14,272 nt of DNA from WJLY01 sp964399265 (lineage in GTDB: Bacteria; Joyebacterota; Joyebacteria; Joyebacterales; Joyebacteraceae): the NCBI GenBank assembly GCA_964399265.1, contig CAYNQF010000069.1, positions 1 to 14,272 of the forward strand. Reading direction: 5' to 3'. The notes below the pieces were generated by a model. The model was given only the letters and a program-made list of their open reading frames with translations, was not told the origin of the DNA and did no database searches. A program made the position numbers and the translations under genes. This document shows positions 14,216 through 14,272 of the stretch, piece after piece (position 1 is the stretch's first letter; every line of letters starts with the position of its first letter).

Positions 14216-14272
14216 GTGCTCAGAAGCATGACCGGCTACGGTGGGTCCGAGAGGACCGACGGCGACCGCGTG
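14216..14272 (+). CDS. yicC: YicC-family endoribonuclease, N-terminal fragment
   Basis: Only the first 19 codons are in the window. They read MLRSMTGYGGSERTDGDRV, which matches the highly conserved YicC N-terminus (M-RSMTGYG). YicC proteins of about 290 residues are stress-linked endoribonucleases and often stand just upstream of gmk, rpoZ and coaBC, which may therefore follow beyond the right edge. The start is GTG, supported by a near-perfect Shine-Dalgarno sequence and a good promoter. The family is recognised from this short motif only. Confidence 0.82.
   Translation, partial: MLRSMTGYGGSERTDGDRV

Noticed and set aside
1..14272. Defence island, CRISPR, mobile element or prophage
   Set aside because: No repeats with spacers, transposase, integrase, tRNA-flanked junction or nuclease/helicase genes were seen; the gene content is chromosomal in style.

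Overview
The window is a G+C-rich bacterial chromosome segment (roughly two thirds G+C by eye). It carries 13 supported protein genes, two of them cut by the window edges, and no RNA gene, insertion sequence, CRISPR array or phage gene that I could see. The long secreted cysteine peptidase ends in a FlgD-like sorting domain with the NPFNPTT motif. That points to the FCB superphylum or related candidate phyla such as Eisenbacteria or Krumholzibacteria. The lineage is an inference from domain style, not a placement.

Layout. (1) 1-1116, plus: C-terminal part of a molybdenum hydroxylase large subunit, followed by a 12-bp-stem terminator shared with the convergent gene. (2) 1226-4913, minus: two exported proteins in separate transcription units. 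One is a papain-like peptidase with a lectin-like domain, beta-sandwich domains and a sorting domain. The other is a Cys-rich protein with two PPC-like domains. A hairpin terminator and a good promoter lie between them. (3) 5097-6518, plus: an Atg22/UMF1-like MFS transporter. (4) 6558-12548, plus: eight closely spaced genes, probably one or two operons: O-methyltransferase, ArfB-type ribosome rescue hydrolase, two more SAM methyltransferases, a DUF4440-type lipoprotein, a serpin, a DUF374 lysophospholipid acyltransferase and MsrB. The lipoprotein, serpin and acyltransferase are joined by ATGA overlaps. (5) 12619-14022, minus: a short RqcH/NFACT-family protein. (6) 14216 to the end, plus: the first 19 codons of a YicC-family gene. 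Genes 5 and 6 diverge from well-formed back-to-back sigma-70-like promoters.

Functional reading. Much of the window concerns the cell envelope and protein quality: an exported peptidase, a probable envelope-anchored serpin, a methionine sulfoxide reductase, a lipid acyltransferase, and two different stalled-ribosome factors (ArfB and an RqcH-like protein). No single obvious new defence or biosynthetic system stands out. The most unusual parts are the serpin coupled to a DUF4440 lipoprotein, the shortened NFACT protein that seems to lack the N-terminal Asp-Arg motif, a possible second type of C-terminal secretion tail on the PPC-like protein, and the architecture of the divergent promoter region near 14.1 kb.
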